64,000 nucleotides of DNA from Smithellaceae bacterium (GCA_030690945.1 JAUYFM010000021.1:1-64000), one strand, 5' to 3'; positions 51,828-62,113 are shown, counted from the first letter of the stretch. Numbers and translations are program-made. Notes: generated by a model not told the origin, from the letters alone.

Positions 51828-51917
51828 TTTTTTAACCACGGTGGGTTAAATGGATGTTTCCATTTCCTGCATTTTTACCCAGTCCTTCACATCAAACGCT
51901 TCATGAAAGGAAGCGGG

Positions 51918-52658
51918 ATGAAAGACATACTTAAGAAAATCGATTCGATCAAAACAAAGATTGATGCAAACAGGCCGCTGGATTCTCACATGGTTAAACA
52001 GCTTCGGGAATATTTCCGAATCGGCATGACCTATTCAAGCAATGCCCTGGAAGGAAACTCTTTAACCGAAACGGAAACGAAGATCGTCATTGAAGACGGA
52101 ATCACCATTGGCGGCAAGTCGGTCAAAGATCATCTTGAAGCTTTGGGACATTCAGAGGCGTATGATTTGCTTTTCCGGTTGGCTAAACATCAAGACATTT
52201 CAGAAGCGAATATCAAAGAACTGCATCGGTTGTTTTATTATCGGATTGACGAGGATCAGGCCGGGAAATACCGGAAACAAAAAATCATCATTACCGGCAC
52301 AACCTTCATTCCCCCAGCGCCCGAACAGATACCGGATTTGATGAAGTCGTTTGTTGCCGGGATACCCGATGACCGGTCAAAGCATCACCCCGTTGAATAC
52401 GCGGCAATCCTTCATCGAAAACTTTTGACCGTTCACCCCTTTATTGACGGAAACGGACGGGCGGCACGTCTATTGATGAACCTTGCCTTATTGCAGGCAG
52501 GCTACCCCGTGGCGATTATTCCCCCGGTCTTGCGGCGCGAATATCTGGACACCCTGAACAAAACCCACAAGAACGATTTTAAACCATTCAACAAATTTAT
52601 TGCCGGTGTCTGCTATGAATCAGCAAAAGAATATCTAAGGCTTCTTGGAGGAAGTTAA
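51918..52658 (+). CDS. Fic-domain AMP-transferase with inhibitory N-terminus
   Basis: A 246-aa Fic protein. The catalytic motif is HPFIDGNGRAARLLMN. The autoinhibitory (S/T)xxxEG helix is present N-terminally as SSNALEGNSL, making it a class II Fic whose activity is self-restrained. The Fic loop of the target-binding flap includes GTTFIPPAPEQIPDLM. It would transfer AMP (or another NMP) to a hydroxyl of an unknown protein. The ATG at 51918 has AAGGA upstream and is preferred over 51903. Confidence 0.9.
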   Translation: MKDILKKIDSIKTKIDANRPLDSHMVKQLREYFRIGMTYSSNALEGNSLTETETKIVIEDGITIGGKSVKDHLEALGHSEAYDLLFRLAKHQDISEANIKELHRLFYYRIDEDQAGKYRKQKIIITGTTFIPPAPEQIPDLMKSFVAGIPDDRSKHHPVEYAAILHRKLLTVHPFIDGNGRAARLLMNLALLQAGYPVAIIPPVLRREYLDTLNKTHKNDFKPFNKFIAGVCYESAKEYLRLLGGS

Positions 52659-52687
52659 AAAGGCCATCGAGAAATTGGAGGCACAAC

Positions 52688-52821
52688 ATGGAAAATAAAA
52701 TTGATAAATATACATACCGGATTGAATGATCAGAGGAAGATAACTGCCATGTAGCCCGCTGTTTGGAATTTCCTTCTCTTTCCGCTCATGGGAAAACTGC
52801 TGACGCTGCTTTGCGGGAAGT
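52688..52821 (+). pseudogene. HicB antitoxin pseudogene, 5' part
   Basis: ATG with GGAGG upstream, reading ENKIDKYTYRIE, then an in-frame TGA where the family has a tryptophan, then SEEDNCHVARCLEFPSLSAH and GKTADAALREV. The frame is then cut by the MITE at 52822. A possible continuation (EFVVNESINWLKT) lies beyond the element. Dead by both nonsense codon and insertion. No HicA follows. Confidence 0.75.
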
Positions 52822-52936
52822 GATACCAAGTTGCATTCAAAGGGTAACAAACCAATGTAGTCCGAACCTTTAGGTTCGCGTGTTTAACGGGTCTAAAGAC
52901 CCATACTACTGTTGACTTTTGACGGCGACTTGGTAT
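52822..52936. mobile_element. MITE inserted in the hicB relic
   Basis: About 115 bp. Terminal inverted repeats ATACCAAGT(T/C)GC are alignable over some 27 bp with a few mismatches. The interior holds two hairpins, CGAACCTTTAGGTTCG (52863-52878) and GGGTCTAAAGACCC (52889-52902), inside GTAGT/ACTAC. A TGA target duplication is possible. Confidence 0.7.
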
Positions 52937-52988
52937 GAGTTTGTCGTGAACGAATCTATTAACTGGCTTAAAACTATTGATTTTATTT

Positions 52989-53063
52989 TGGTAGTCCCAC
53001 AGGGAGTTGAACCCTGGTTTCCGGCGTGAGAGGCCAGCGTCCTAACCACTAGACGATGGGACC
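52989..53063 (-). tRNA. tRNA-Glu (anticodon CTC)
   Basis: A cloverleaf on the minus strand. The acceptor stem starts GGTCCCA and CCA is encoded at the 3' end. Anticodon arm CTGGC-CTCTCAC-GCCGG, T arm CAGGGTTCAACTCCCTG. Five bp downstream of the tRNA-Gln gene and downstream of gltX, all on one strand. Confidence 0.93.
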
Positions 53064-53067
53064 ATGT

Positions 53068-53140
53068 TGGCTGGGGATCAGGATTTGAAGCTAGGTAGCA
53101 GGGTTCAGAACCCTGAGTCCTGCCTCCAGACGATCACCCA
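53068..53140 (-). tRNA. tRNA-Gln (anticodon CTG), 3' part degenerate
   Basis: The anticodon arm CAGGG-TTCTGAA-CCCTG is perfect, and the D arm is normal. The 3' side is not: the T arm reads CTAGC-TTCAAAT-CCTGA with a C-C clash at the first pair (normally G-C), and the acceptor strand TCCCCA does not pair properly with 5' TGGGTGA. It looks like a tRNA-Gln gene that has picked up mutations, or a sequencing error; CCA is encoded. Confidence 0.6.
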
Positions 53141-53241
53141 ACAGCAAGGAAAGTCGAGCGTGAGTATCTATTCAATTCGACTTTAAAAGTCAAGACGAAA
53201 GTGACGCGCTTTGTATAACGCCGCAGCTTTTCCGCATGGAC

Positions 53242-54648
53242 CTATTTATTTTGATTGTCAATGTAGGCAACCGCCGCGTTGATCCTTTGCACAACACGAT
53301 CCTTACCCAGTGTGACCATGATTTCATCAATGCCGGGGCTGACTGTTTTCCCGGTCAGAGCCACCCGTAGCGGCTGGGCGATCACTTTAAACTTAATATT
53401 ATTTTCTTCGGTGAAAGCCTTGAGAAATTCTTCAAGACCCTCCTTGGTAAAATTCTGCACCGACGGAATTGCAGCGGCCATAGCCTTTAAATGGGCGGCC
53501 ACTTCGGGTACCAGAAACTTCTGCGCGGCTTGTTCCTCATACTGAATCTGATCGGTAAAATAGAAATTCGCCGCCCCGGCCAGCTCGACCAGCGTTTTGA
53601 CGCGCGGTTGCAAGTCAACAATGACTTTTTTCGTAAAATCGGCATCGCCGATATTGGTCCCGGCAGGCCACAGTGTCTTCATTTCTTCCGCTAATCGTTC
53701 AGAAGTTGCTTCCTTTATATAGTGCGCATTAAGCCAGAGCAATTTTTCGGGATTGAAAATGGCGGGCGATTTGCCGACGGCGGAAAGAGCGAAATACTCA
53801 ATCAGTTCTTTTGGCGAAAAAATTTCCTGGTCTCCGTGCGACCAGCCCAAACGCACCAGATAATTAACAAGGGCTTCCGGCAGGTAGCCCATCTCTTTGT
53901 AGGCCATAACGGAGGTGGCTCCGTGACGCTTGCTTAAGCGTGCCTTATCCGATCCCAGAATCATCGGGACATGGGCAAATTTCGGCACATCAAACCCCAA
54001 TGCCTGATACATCAAAATCTGGCGCGGGGTATTGTTGACATGATCGTCGCCGCGAATGACGTGCGTGATGTTCATGAGCGCGTCGTCGATGACGACGGCA
54101 AAGTTGTAGGTGGGATACCCGTCGCCGCGTTCAATGATCAAATCATCCAACTCATCATTATTAAAACTGATATTGCCTTTAATGAGGTCTTCCACAATCG
54201 TGATGCCGGTTTGCGCGCCGCGAAAGCGCACAACGCTGCCAGGCGATTTCTTTAAGTTTTTATCGCGGCAGGTACCGTCGTATTTGGGTTTTTTCCCGGC
54301 GGTAAGCGCCGATTTTCTTTTTGTTTCAAGCTCTTCGGAGGTACAGGTACAGATGTAGGCCTTGCCTTCATTGATCAGCTTTTGAACCATATCACGGTGC
54401 AGATCGACGCGTTGGGCCTGAAAATGTGGTCCTTCATCCCAATTCAGGCCCATCCAGGTCATGGCATCCAGAATCGCTTTTGTGGATTCGTCGGTTGAAC
54501 GCTCCTGATCGGTGTCTTCAATTCTTAAAACAAATTCACCGCCGTTATGACGGGAGAAAAGCCAGTTGAAAAGAGCGGTTCGCGCTCCTCCGATGTGCAA
54601 AAAACCGGTCGGGGACGGTGCAAAGCGGGTGCGTATTTTCGTGGTCAT
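53242..54648 (-). CDS. gltX: Glutamate-tRNA ligase
   Basis: A 468-aa class I synthetase. The HIGH signature is FAPSPTGFLHIGGARTALFN and the KMSKS equivalent DKARLSKRHGATSV; GDGYPTYNFAVVIDDALM forms the amino acid site. It charges tRNA-Glu and, in bacteria without GlnRS, also tRNA-Gln. Encoding just upstream of tRNA-Gln and tRNA-Glu genes fits. The ATG at 54648 is used; the tracked extension reads through the promoter. Confidence 0.94.
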   Translation of the reverse strand: MTTKIRTRFAPSPTGFLHIGGARTALFNWLFSRHNGGEFVLRIEDTDQERSTDESTKAILDAMTWMGLNWDEGPHFQAQRVDLHRDMVQKLINEGKAYICTCTSEELETKRKSALTAGKKPKYDGTCRDKNLKKSPGSVVRFRGAQTGITIVEDLIKGNISFNNDELDDLIIERGDGYPTYNFAVVIDDALMNITHVIRGDDHVNNTPRQILMYQALGFDVPKFAHVPMILGSDKARLSKRHGATSVMAYKEMGYLPEALVNYLVRLGWSHGDQEIFSPKELIEYFALSAVGKSPAIFNPEKLLWLNAHYIKEATSERLAEEMKTLWPAGTNIGDADFTKKVIVDLQPRVKTLVELAGAANFYFTDQIQYEEQAAQKFLVPEVAAHLKAMAAAIPSVQNFTKEGLEEFLKAFTEENNIKFKVIAQPLRVALTGKTVSPGIDEIMVTLGKDRVVQRINAAVAYIDNQNK

Positions 54649-54672
54649 GTTGTTTCCCTTAATTTTTGCAGT

Positions 54673-54702
54673 GTTATAGGGTTGCGGTTCGTCATTTGTC
54701 AA
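54673..54702 (-). promoter_or_regulatory. gltX promoter
   Basis: Minus strand TTGACA (54702-54697), an 18-bp spacer, TATAAC (54678-54673). Confidence 0.65.
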
Positions 54703-54734
54703 GCGCCTTTTGCCTTCTGTAGAGCAAATTGTTC

Positions 54735-54763
54735 TTGACAACACGATGATTTTATCATTTACT
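54735..54763 (+). promoter_or_regulatory. yceD-rpmF promoter
   Basis: TTGACA (54735-54740), a 17-bp spacer, TTTACT (54758-54763), divergent from the gltX promoter. Confidence 0.5.
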
Positions 54764-54815
54764 CACCGGCTTAGCGCGGTTGGCTTAATTTTTTTAACAA
54801 GGCAATAAGGGTTCC

Positions 54816-55358
54816 ATGTCCGATTCTTTGAAAATTAATCTGACGATTCTTCCTGAGGAAGGGTTGCGATTGGCTTTTTCCGAAGGCGCCGCGTGGTTCA
54901 AAGAATGTTTTTCCGGTGATGAACTGCCTGAGTTTTCAATGATTAAGGCGGATCTTAACTGTCTGATCACCAAATCAGGCGAGACCATTTATATCCGGGG
55001 GGAACTGGCGGCGCAAATCAGCCAGGAGTGCGGCCGCTGTCTGGAACTGGCGACAATTCCCATCGGTGGGGAGTTTGTCTATACGTTGGTTCCGGCAAAG
55101 GCAGAGGTCGAAGAAGACCTGGAGCTTACCGACCAGGAACTCGAAACGAGCTATTATCGCGGTGATTTTATCGATCTGGCGCCGTTGATCTGCGAGCAGA
55201 TTGTCCTGCAGGCGCCGATGAAAATTCTGTGCGCCGACGATTGCAAGGGCTTATGCCCGCGTTGCGGCGTTAATTTGAATAACGGTTCCTGTAACTGCCG
55301 TTCGGATGTTGTGGATGATCGTCTGGCCGTGCTGAAAAAATTTAGAGTAAACAATTAA
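54816..55358 (+). CDS. YceD/DUF177 family protein
   Basis: A 180-aa protein. C-terminal cysteine pattern CADDCKGLCPRCGVNLNNGS, then CNC, and a middle CGRCLELA, as in DUF177 proteins encoded before rpmF and linked to 23S rRNA accumulation. It lies 24 bp before rpmF, the usual gene order. ATG preceded by AAGG. Confidence 0.88.
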   Translation: MSDSLKINLTILPEEGLRLAFSEGAAWFKECFSGDELPEFSMIKADLNCLITKSGETIYIRGELAAQISQECGRCLELATIPIGGEFVYTLVPAKAEVEEDLELTDQELETSYYRGDFIDLAPLICEQIVLQAPMKILCADDCKGLCPRCGVNLNNGSCNCRSDVVDDRLAVLKKFRVNN

Positions 55359-55382
55359 TTTTAAAAAAGAGGATAATTGACC

Positions 55383-55568
55383 ATGCCAAATCCAGTAAAA
55401 AGACATTCCAAAACAAGACGCAATACCCGAAGGGCGCATGACTTCTTAAAACAGCCCTCCATGTCGGTCTGCCCGCAATGCAGTGAACCGAAAATGCCCC
55501 ACCGTGTTTGTCCGAATTGCGGCACCTATAAAGGCAGAGAAGTGATTTCGGCGGAAAAGATTTCCTAA
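55383..55568 (+). CDS. rpmF: 50S ribosomal protein L32
   Basis: A 61-aa zinc-type L32: [20 protein letters not shown] and the zinc ribbon [18 protein letters not shown] (four cysteines). AGAGGA precedes the ATG at 55383. In many bacteria plsX and fabH follow; here the next gene is acpP, 310 bp away. Confidence 0.95.
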   Translation: MPNPVKRHSKTRRNTRRAHDFLKQPSMSVCPQCSEPKMPHRVCPNCGTYKGREVISAEKIS

Positions 55569-55877
55569 AACAGCATAGCCGTTTTGAGGCAAATGCCGGC
55601 TTCTTGAGCGGCTGTCGATTGTTTTTGTGACAGGTGGTTCAGAATAAACCGGATGATTCAGTCTGCGGGAATCTCTGCCAGGCAAAAGGCGAGAAGGATT
55701 CGGTAAAAGCGTATCGGTTTAACCGGCAAGTATCGCCCGGTTGAAAGCTAAACGGATCTAAAATGCAAATGGCTCCTGCATTGAAAAAAGTAAGGAAATT
55801 TTTTTCAAAAACAGGTAATAAAGGCAGCACTTGCTATAATTTATTTTAGTATAATATTGGATCGGAGGAGGGAATTC
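55569..55877. other. Intergenic region between rpmF and acpP
   Basis: 309 bp without a supported gene. Two TATAAT boxes (55835 and 55850) near the 3' end could belong to acpP promoters, but no good -35 is at the right distance. No clear terminator was found. Confidence 0.5.
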
Positions 55878-56123
55878 ATGTCATCAGAATTAGAAGAAAA
55901 AGTTATTCAACTCGTCATGGAGCAGTTGGATGTGACCCGGGAACAATGCAAGCTGGAAGCGTCATTTATTGATGATCTGGGCGCCGATTCTCTGGATCTG
56001 GTTGAGCTGATCATGGAGATGGAAGAAAAATTCGGCGTGGAGATCGCCGACGAAGAGCTGGAAAAAATTCGAACGATTCAAGATGTCGTCGATTTTATTA
56101 AGAAAAAAGGTATTAATCTTTAA
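55878..56123 (+). CDS. acpP: Acyl carrier protein
   Basis: An 81-aa acidic protein with the phosphopantetheine site [15 protein letters not shown] (Ser in DSL). It carries acyl chains in fatty-acid synthesis. GGAGGAGGG precedes the ATG at 55878. fabF starts 25 bp downstream, the classic pair. Confidence 0.95.
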   Translation: MSSELEEKVIQLVMEQLDVTREQCKLEASFIDDLGADSLDLVELIMEMEEKFGVEIADEELEKIRTIQDVVDFIKKKGINL

Positions 56124-56148
56124 GTCTTTTAAATCAGGATCATTGCTC

Positions 56149-57390
56149 ATGAAAAGGCGTGTCGTTATAACAGGGCTCGGTGCCCTGACTCCCCTTGGTA
56201 ACTCCGTTTCGGAATCATGGGCAGGCGCCATTGCGGGAAAGTCCGGTATCGGTCCCATTACCCGGTTTGATGCCGCCGCTTTCAGCTCCCGAATCGCAGG
56301 CGAAATTAAAAACTTTGATCCTACACAATATGTCGATAAAAAAGAAGTCCGGCGCTACGACAACTTTGCCATTTATGCGCTGGCCGCTTCGCAGATGGCG
56401 ATGGAGGATGCCGCGCTGACCATTGGCCCGGAGATTGCCGAGCGGGTCGGCGTGATTATTGGTTCCGCCATCGGCGGTGCTTATACCATCGAAGAACAAG
56501 TCCTGGTTCTCCATAACTCAGGCCCCCGTAAAGTGTCGCCTTTTGGTGTTCCGGCTATCCTGCCCAATCTGGCATCAGGCCATGTCTCCATGCGTTTTGG
56601 CGCGAAAGGTCCTATCAGTTGTACCGTGACGGCCTGCGCCGCAGGCACGTCGGCCATCGGCGATTCTTACAAAATCATCGCTTACGGCGACGCGGATGCC
56701 ATGATTACCGGCGGTGTCGAAGCAGCGGTGACGCCGTTGGGTGTCGGCGGGTTCTGCGCCATGCGCGCTCTCTCGACCAGTAATGATGATCCGCAAAAAG
56801 CCAGCCGGCCTTTCGACAAAGGACGCAATGGCTTTGTCATCGCCGAAGGCTGCGGTATTTTGATTTTGGAAGAATTATCCTTTGCACTCAAAAGAGGCGC
56901 AAGGATTTACGCCGAAATAGTCGGCTACGGATGCACATCCGATGCCTTTCACCTGGCAGCGCCCCCGCCTGAACACGAAGGCGCCGGCCGCAGCATGCAG
57001 GTGGCGCTCAAAGACGCTGGTCTGCAAACAACGGATATTGACTATATCAATGCCCACGGGACATCCACACCACTCAATGATCTGTATGAATCGCAGGCGA
57101 TCAGGAATCTTTTCGGCGAACATACAAAAAAGCTGATGGTCAGCTCGACCAAATCCATGACCGGCCACATGCTGGGAGGCACAGGCGGTGTGGAAGCGAT
57201 TTTTTGCGCGAAAGCGATTCAAGAGGGTATCATTCCACCGACCATCAATCTGGAAAATCCGGATGCGGACTGTGGTCTGGATTACGTGCCGAATGTCGCC
57301 CGGCATAAAGAAATTTCCACCGCCATGTCCAATAGTTTTGGGTTTGGCGGTGTTAATGCAGTGATTGTTTTGAAGAAATACAGAGATTAG
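56149..57390 (+). CDS. fabF: 3-oxoacyl-ACP synthase II
   Basis: A 413-aa condensing enzyme. The catalytic triad is visible: the Cys in [15 protein letters not shown], the first His in [12 protein letters not shown] and the second His in [17 protein letters not shown]. It elongates acyl-ACP with malonyl-ACP. The N-terminus is [17 protein letters not shown], so the tracked start is 22 codons too early. Confidence 0.94.
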   Translation: MKRRVVITGLGALTPLGNSVSESWAGAIAGKSGIGPITRFDAAAFSSRIAGEIKNFDPTQYVDKKEVRRYDNFAIYALAASQMAMEDAALTIGPEIAERVGVIIGSAIGGAYTIEEQVLVLHNSGPRKVSPFGVPAILPNLASGHVSMRFGAKGPISCTVTACAAGTSAIGDSYKIIAYGDADAMITGGVEAAVTPLGVGGFCAMRALSTSNDDPQKASRPFDKGRNGFVIAEGCGILILEELSFALKRGARIYAEIVGYGCTSDAFHLAAPPPEHEGAGRSMQVALKDAGLQTTDIDYINAHGTSTPLNDLYESQAIRNLFGEHTKKLMVSSTKSMTGHMLGGTGGVEAIFCAKAIQEGIIPPTINLENPDADCGLDYVPNVARHKEISTAMSNSFGFGGVNAVIVLKKYRD

Positions 57391-57414
57391 TTATTTCTGG
57401 AGGAATTTTTATCA

Positions 57415-58665
57415 ATGTCATTTTTAGATCAGGTTGATCCGGAAGTCGCAAAGGCCATAGACCTGGAAACAAGGCGTCAGGCGGGAAAACTGGAACTCAT
57501 CGCTTCGGAGAATTTTGTCAGCGAAGCCGTTTTGGAAGCCCAGGGTTCTGTGATGACCAATAAATACGCTGAAGGTTACCCGGGTAAACGCTATTATGGC
57601 GGCTGTGAATATGTCGATATTGCAGAGAGTCTGGCGATTGAACGTTGCAAAGCGCTTTTTGGCGCGGAGGCTGTCAATGTGCAGCCGCACTCCGGAACGC
57701 AGGCCAACATGGCTGTTTATTTTGCGGCGTGTTCTCCCGGCGATACGGTTTTAGGTATGAATTTGTCGCATGGCGGCCATTTGTCGCACGGCAGCCCGGC
57801 GAATTTTTCCGGGAAATTTTACAAGATCGTTCCTTACGGCGTCAGCCGCGATACGGAAACCATCGATTATGACGAAATGGCCAAATTGGCCCGTGAACAT
57901 AGACCCAAAATGATTGTCGTCGGCGCGAGCGCCTATCCGCGGACGATTGACTTCAACAGATTCCGCGCCGTGGCCGATGAAGTCGGCGCGGTGATCATGG
58001 CGGACATCGCGCACATTGCGGGACTGGTTGCGGTGGGCCTGCATCCCTCGCCGATTCCCGTTTGCGAATATGTTACCACCACCACGCACAAAACACTGCG
58101 CGGACCGCGCGGTGGACTCATCATGTGCAAGGAACCTTACATAAAAATCCTCAACAGTCGCGTTTTCCCCGGCATGCAGGGCGGTCCTTTGATGCATGTC
58201 ATCGCCGCCAAGGCCGTGGCCCTGAAAGAAGCATTGTTGCCCGAATTCAAGGAATATCAACAGCAGATTGTTAAAAACGCTCAGGCGATGGCGGACGAAT
58301 TAAAGAACGAAGGCTTCCGTCTGGTGTCGGGCGGTACGGACAATCACCTGATGCTCGTTGATCTGACTGCCAAAGGCGTGACGGGCAAGGATGCGCAGGA
58401 AGCGCTGGATCGCGCGGCTATTACCGTTAATAAAAACGGGATTCCTTTTGATACGCAGGGGCCGATGGTTACCAGTGGCATCCGTATCGGCACGCCGGCG
58501 CTCACGACCCGTGGCATGAAGGAAAATGAAATGCGCCTCATCGCCTCGCTGATTGCCGATGTGATCAATCATATTAATGATGAGCAAACCATCAAAGCCG
58601 TGGCCGAAAAAGTGAAAACGCTTTGTGCCCGGTTCCCGCTGTATGCGCAAAGGATAAAAGGATAA
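57415..58665 (+). CDS. glyA: Serine hydroxymethyltransferase
   Basis: A 416-aa PLP enzyme. The lysine is in [19 protein letters not shown]; the N-terminus has [20 protein letters not shown] and [12 protein letters not shown]. It converts serine and tetrahydrofolate to glycine and methylene-THF. GGAGGA lies upstream. It follows fabF at 25 bp. Confidence 0.96.
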   Translation: MSFLDQVDPEVAKAIDLETRRQAGKLELIASENFVSEAVLEAQGSVMTNKYAEGYPGKRYYGGCEYVDIAESLAIERCKALFGAEAVNVQPHSGTQANMAVYFAACSPGDTVLGMNLSHGGHLSHGSPANFSGKFYKIVPYGVSRDTETIDYDEMAKLAREHRPKMIVVGASAYPRTIDFNRFRAVADEVGAVIMADIAHIAGLVAVGLHPSPIPVCEYVTTTTHKTLRGPRGGLIMCKEPYIKILNSRVFPGMQGGPLMHVIAAKAVALKEALLPEFKEYQQQIVKNAQAMADELKNEGFRLVSGGTDNHLMLVDLTAKGVTGKDAQEALDRAAITVNKNGIPFDTQGPMVTSGIRIGTPALTTRGMKENEMRLIASLIADVINHINDEQTIKAVAEKVKTLCARFPLYAQRIKG

Positions 58666-58718
58666 AAGGGGATTCCGACGGGCGCAGGTACAGGCGACTC
58701 ATCAGAAAGCGGAAAAAC

Positions 58719-59213
58719 ATGACGGAAAAACACGTGCCGTCGCATCATGTTTCGGACAAAGTCAATTCCCGTCCCGACTGGGATACGTATTTTCTGGATA
58801 TTGTCGATCTGGTTTCGAGACGCAGCACTTGTCTGCGCCGCGCGGTAGGGGCCGGCCTTGTTCGCGACCGGAGGATTCTGGCCACCGGCTACAACGGTGC
58901 CCCGTCCAAATTGCAGCATTGCCTGGATATCGGTTGCCTGCGCGAACAGCTCCATGTGCCGTCCGGCGAACGCCATGAATTATGCCGTGGCCTGCACGCG
59001 GAACAAAACGCGATTATTCAGGCCGCCCTGCATGGTGTCAGCGCAAAAGATTCCACTCTGTATTGCACCAATCATCCCTGCGTCATTTGCGCCAAGATGA
59101 TCATCAATGCCGGCATCACGCGCATTGTCATCCGCGACGGCTACAGCGACCAATTGGCCACGGATATGTTCAAAGAAGCGGGTATCGGCGTTGTGCAGTT
59201 GAAGAACCTATAG
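58719..59213 (+). CDS. dCMP/cytidine deaminase family protein
   Basis: A 164-aa zinc deaminase: the HAE motif in [15 protein letters not shown], the second zinc motif [17 protein letters not shown], and [14 protein letters not shown] before them. These match dCMP deaminases, which supply dUMP for thymidylate. The ATG at 58719 ([10 protein letters not shown]) is chosen; it overlaps no upstream gene. Next in line are nrdR and the rib genes. Confidence 0.9.
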   Translation: MTEKHVPSHHVSDKVNSRPDWDTYFLDIVDLVSRRSTCLRRAVGAGLVRDRRILATGYNGAPSKLQHCLDIGCLREQLHVPSGERHELCRGLHAEQNAIIQAALHGVSAKDSTLYCTNHPCVICAKMIINAGITRIVIRDGYSDQLATDMFKEAGIGVVQLKNL

Positions 59214-59233
59214 AGGATCGGTCGAGCGAAATC

Positions 59234-59695
59234 ATGAAATGTCCCTTTTGCGGTAACGCGGAAAACAAGGTGATTGATTCCCGGATCAGCAAGGACGGCA
59301 AAGCCATTCGACGCCGTCGTGAATGTTTGGGTTGCGCCCGGCGCTTTACCACGTATGAATATGTGGAAGATATTCTGCCGATGGTGGTGAAAAAAGACGG
59401 GCGGCGCGAACCGTTTGACCGGATAAAAATACGCAACGGAGTGATGACGGCCTGTGAGAAACGCCCGATCAGCATGGAGGACATGGAAAAAATTGTCGAA
59501 AACGTGGAAGCCGCCTGTCAGGAGTTTCAGGGAGAAGAAATTCTATCCTCGGTGATTGGAGAAAAAGTAATGGCCGAACTCAAGACACTTGACGGTGTGG
59601 CTTATGTGCGGTTTGCGTCGGTGTATCGTCAATTCCGCGACGTCGGCGAATTTATGGCGGAATTAAAAGACTTGTTGAGCAAGGGCAAAAAATAA
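59234..59695 (+). CDS. nrdR: Transcriptional repressor NrdR
   Basis: A 153-aa protein. N-terminal zinc ribbon [20 protein letters not shown], then [20 protein letters not shown]. An ATP-cone follows ([20 protein letters not shown]). It senses ATP/dATP and represses ribonucleotide reductase genes. The ATG at 59234 is used, far inside the tracked ORF. The 3' end is 2 bp from ribE. Confidence 0.95.
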   Translation: MKCPFCGNAENKVIDSRISKDGKAIRRRRECLGCARRFTTYEYVEDILPMVVKKDGRREPFDRIKIRNGVMTACEKRPISMEDMEKIVENVEAACQEFQGEEILSSVIGEKVMAELKTLDGVAYVRFASVYRQFRDVGEFMAELKDLLSKGKK

Positions 59696-59697
59696 TT

Positions 59698-60333
59698 ATG
59701 TTTACCGGCATTGTCGAAGGATCGGGAAAAGTTGTTCGCCTGACGATGAAAGGCGCGGATGCCCTGTTGGAAATTGAGGCCGCAATCGATTTGAGCGAGG
59801 TGTCCCTGGGCGACAGCATTGCGGTCAACGGCGCTTGCCTGACGGTGATCTCCAAAACGGCCAAAACATTTACCGCCGACGTTTCCGCCGAATCATTGAG
59901 CAAGACGACACTCAAGCACTTGCAGACCGGACATCCAGTCAATCTGGAGAAATCCCTGCGCATCGGCGGCTTTCTGGGCGGCCATTTTGTGCTGGGGCAC
60001 GTGGACGGGATCGGCCGCATTCTCTCCAAAACGCAGAAGTCCGGATCGATCATTTTCGCCATTGAAGCCGATGAGCCATTGTCGCGTTATATTGTGGAAA
60101 AAGGCTCGGTGGCCATCGACGGCATCAGCCTGACGGTGAACAAGCTTGAAAAAGGCCGATTTTATGTTAATATCATTCCACACACAGCCGTCCACACGAC
60201 GCTGACCGGGAAAAAAGAAGCCGAATGGGTGAACATTGAAACGGATATTCTGGGGAAATATGTAGAAAAGTTATTGCAAACACCGCGGGGAATCGATAAG
60301 GATTTTCTCGCCGAACATGGTTTTATCAAATAA
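59698..60333 (+). CDS. ribE: Riboflavin synthase alpha subunit
   Basis: A 211-aa protein of two lumazine-binding repeats, starting [15 protein letters not shown]; second repeat includes [17 protein letters not shown]. It dismutates dimethylribityllumazine to riboflavin. Part of a ribE-ribBA-ribH run; ribD is missing from the usual place between nrdR and ribE. Confidence 0.95.
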   Translation: MFTGIVEGSGKVVRLTMKGADALLEIEAAIDLSEVSLGDSIAVNGACLTVISKTAKTFTADVSAESLSKTTLKHLQTGHPVNLEKSLRIGGFLGGHFVLGHVDGIGRILSKTQKSGSIIFAIEADEPLSRYIVEKGSVAIDGISLTVNKLEKGRFYVNIIPHTAVHTTLTGKKEAEWVNIETDILGKYVEKLLQTPRGIDKDFLAEHGFIK

Positions 60334-60345
60334 GAAGGGTAAAAA

Positions 60346-61548
60346 ATGGCAGTCAGTAAAATTTCGGAAGCAATTGAAGACATTCGCAATGGGAAGATGG
60401 TTATTCTTGTTGATGATGAAGATCGGGAAAACGAAGGTGATCTTTTTATGGCGGCGCAGTTTGTCACGCCGGAAGCGATTAATTTTATGGCGAGATTGGG
60501 ACGCGGGTTGATTTGCCTGACGATTAATGAAGAAATCGCCAACCGTCTGAAGCTCCATCTGATGGTGAAAGACAATCAGGCGCGTTTCGGTACGGCGTTT
60601 ACCATTTCCATCGAAGCGCGTCACGGCGTTTCCACCGGTATTTCGGCGGGAGACCGCGCCACAACGATTCTGGCGGCGGTGAATCCCGCAGCCAAGCCGG
60701 ACGATGTTGTGAGTCCCGGGCACGTGTTCCCGATTCTGGCGCGCAAAGGCGGCGTTCTGGTGCGTACAGGCCAGACCGAAGGATCAGTGGATTTATGCCG
60801 ACTGGCCGGACTCACGCCGTCGGGTGTGATTTGCGAAATCATGAAGGACGACGGCACGATGGCGCGGATGCCGGACCTGGAAATTTTTGCCCGTGAGCAC
60901 AACCTCAAGATCTGCACAATCGCTGATTTGATTGATTACCGGATGCAGAACGAATCGCTCATCCGGCGGGTGGCGGAAGCAGCGCTTCCCAGCTCTTTTG
61001 GCGGCGATTTTCAAATCATCATTTATGAAAACGATGTGGACGACATGCAGCATATCGCTCTGGTGAAAGGCGAAATCAGCAAAAATGATGAAGTGCTGGT
61101 GCGGGTGCATTCAGAGTGCCTGACCGGCGACATTTTTTCGTCCGCCCGGTGCGACTGCGGCGATCAGCTTCATCGCGCCATGGAAATGATCGGCGAAGAA
61201 GGCAAAGGCGTCATTGTCTATATGCGGCAGGAAGGACGGGGCATCGGCCTGGTCAACAAGATCAAGGCTTATGCGCTTCAGGAAACAGGACACGACACTG
61301 TAGAAGCCAACATCGCCCTGGGCTTTAAAGCGGATTTGAGAGATTACGGCATTGGCGCGCAGATTCTTGCGGATCTGGGCGTGCATAAAATGCGGCTCCT
61401 GACCAACAATCCTAAAAAGATTGTCGGACTGGAAGGCTACGGCATTGAAGTCACGAAGCGTGTGTCGATTGAAATTCCGCCCAACGAAAGTAATATTCGA
61501 TATATGACCACCAAAAAAAGCAAGATGGGTCATATTCTGGAACTTTAA
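60346..61548 (+). CDS. ribBA: Bifunctional DHBP synthase/GTP cyclohydrolase II
   Basis: A 400-aa fusion. The RibB half carries [15 protein letters not shown] and [21 protein letters not shown]. The RibA half carries the zinc motif [18 protein letters not shown] and [19 protein letters not shown]. It supplies both early precursors of riboflavin. Follows ribE at 12 bp. Confidence 0.96.
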   Translation: MAVSKISEAIEDIRNGKMVILVDDEDRENEGDLFMAAQFVTPEAINFMARLGRGLICLTINEEIANRLKLHLMVKDNQARFGTAFTISIEARHGVSTGISAGDRATTILAAVNPAAKPDDVVSPGHVFPILARKGGVLVRTGQTEGSVDLCRLAGLTPSGVICEIMKDDGTMARMPDLEIFAREHNLKICTIADLIDYRMQNESLIRRVAEAALPSSFGGDFQIIIYENDVDDMQHIALVKGEISKNDEVLVRVHSECLTGDIFSSARCDCGDQLHRAMEMIGEEGKGVIVYMRQEGRGIGLVNKIKAYALQETGHDTVEANIALGFKADLRDYGIGAQILADLGVHKMRLLTNNPKKIVGLEGYGIEVTKRVSIEIPPNESNIRYMTTKKSKMGHILEL

Positions 61549-61608
61549 AAGTGGGGAGGCGCATTGCGCGCAGATTAATAATTTTAAACTAAGGATGGTG
61601 TTGAAATC

Positions 61609-62079
61609 ATGCCGAAAATAATTGAAGGAAAAATTGTTGCCAAGGGAATGAAGTTCGCGATTGCCGCGAGCCGTTTCAACGATTTCATCAGCGGACGGTT
61701 AATTGAAGGCGCGGTTGATACGCTGATTCGAGCTGGTGCGGATGAAAAAGATATCGTCATTTACAAAGTACCCGGCGCGTTCGAACTGCCACTGGCGGCA
61801 AAAAAGATTGCCAAGAGCGCGCGCTTTGACGCGGTGATCTGTCTGGGCGCGGTGATTCGCGGCGCGACCCCGCATTTTGAATATGTCAGCGCGGAAGTCT
61901 CCAAAGGGATTGCCAGTGTCGGACTGGACGCGGAAATTCCGGTGGTCTTCGGTGTGCTGACGACAGACACCATTGAACAGGCCATTGAACGGGCGGGCAC
62001 AAAGTCCGGCAACAAAGGTGCGGATGCGGCGATGGCGGCGATCGAAATGGTCGATCTGTTCAAAAAGATTAACGCATAA
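61609..62079 (+). CDS. ribH: 6,7-dimethyl-8-ribityllumazine synthase
   Basis: A 156-aa protein: [39 protein letters not shown] with the catalytic His, and [19 protein letters not shown]. It forms the lumazine precursor condensed by RibE. A good AAGGATGG lies upstream. Confidence 0.96.
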   Translation: MPKIIEGKIVAKGMKFAIAASRFNDFISGRLIEGAVDTLIRAGADEKDIVIYKVPGAFELPLAAKKIAKSARFDAVICLGAVIRGATPHFEYVSAEVSKGIASVGLDAEIPVVFGVLTTDTIEQAIERAGTKSGNKGADAAMAAIEMVDLFKKINA

Positions 62080-62113
62080 TTTGACGTGTGCCTACTTGCA
62101 TAAGTTTGCATTC

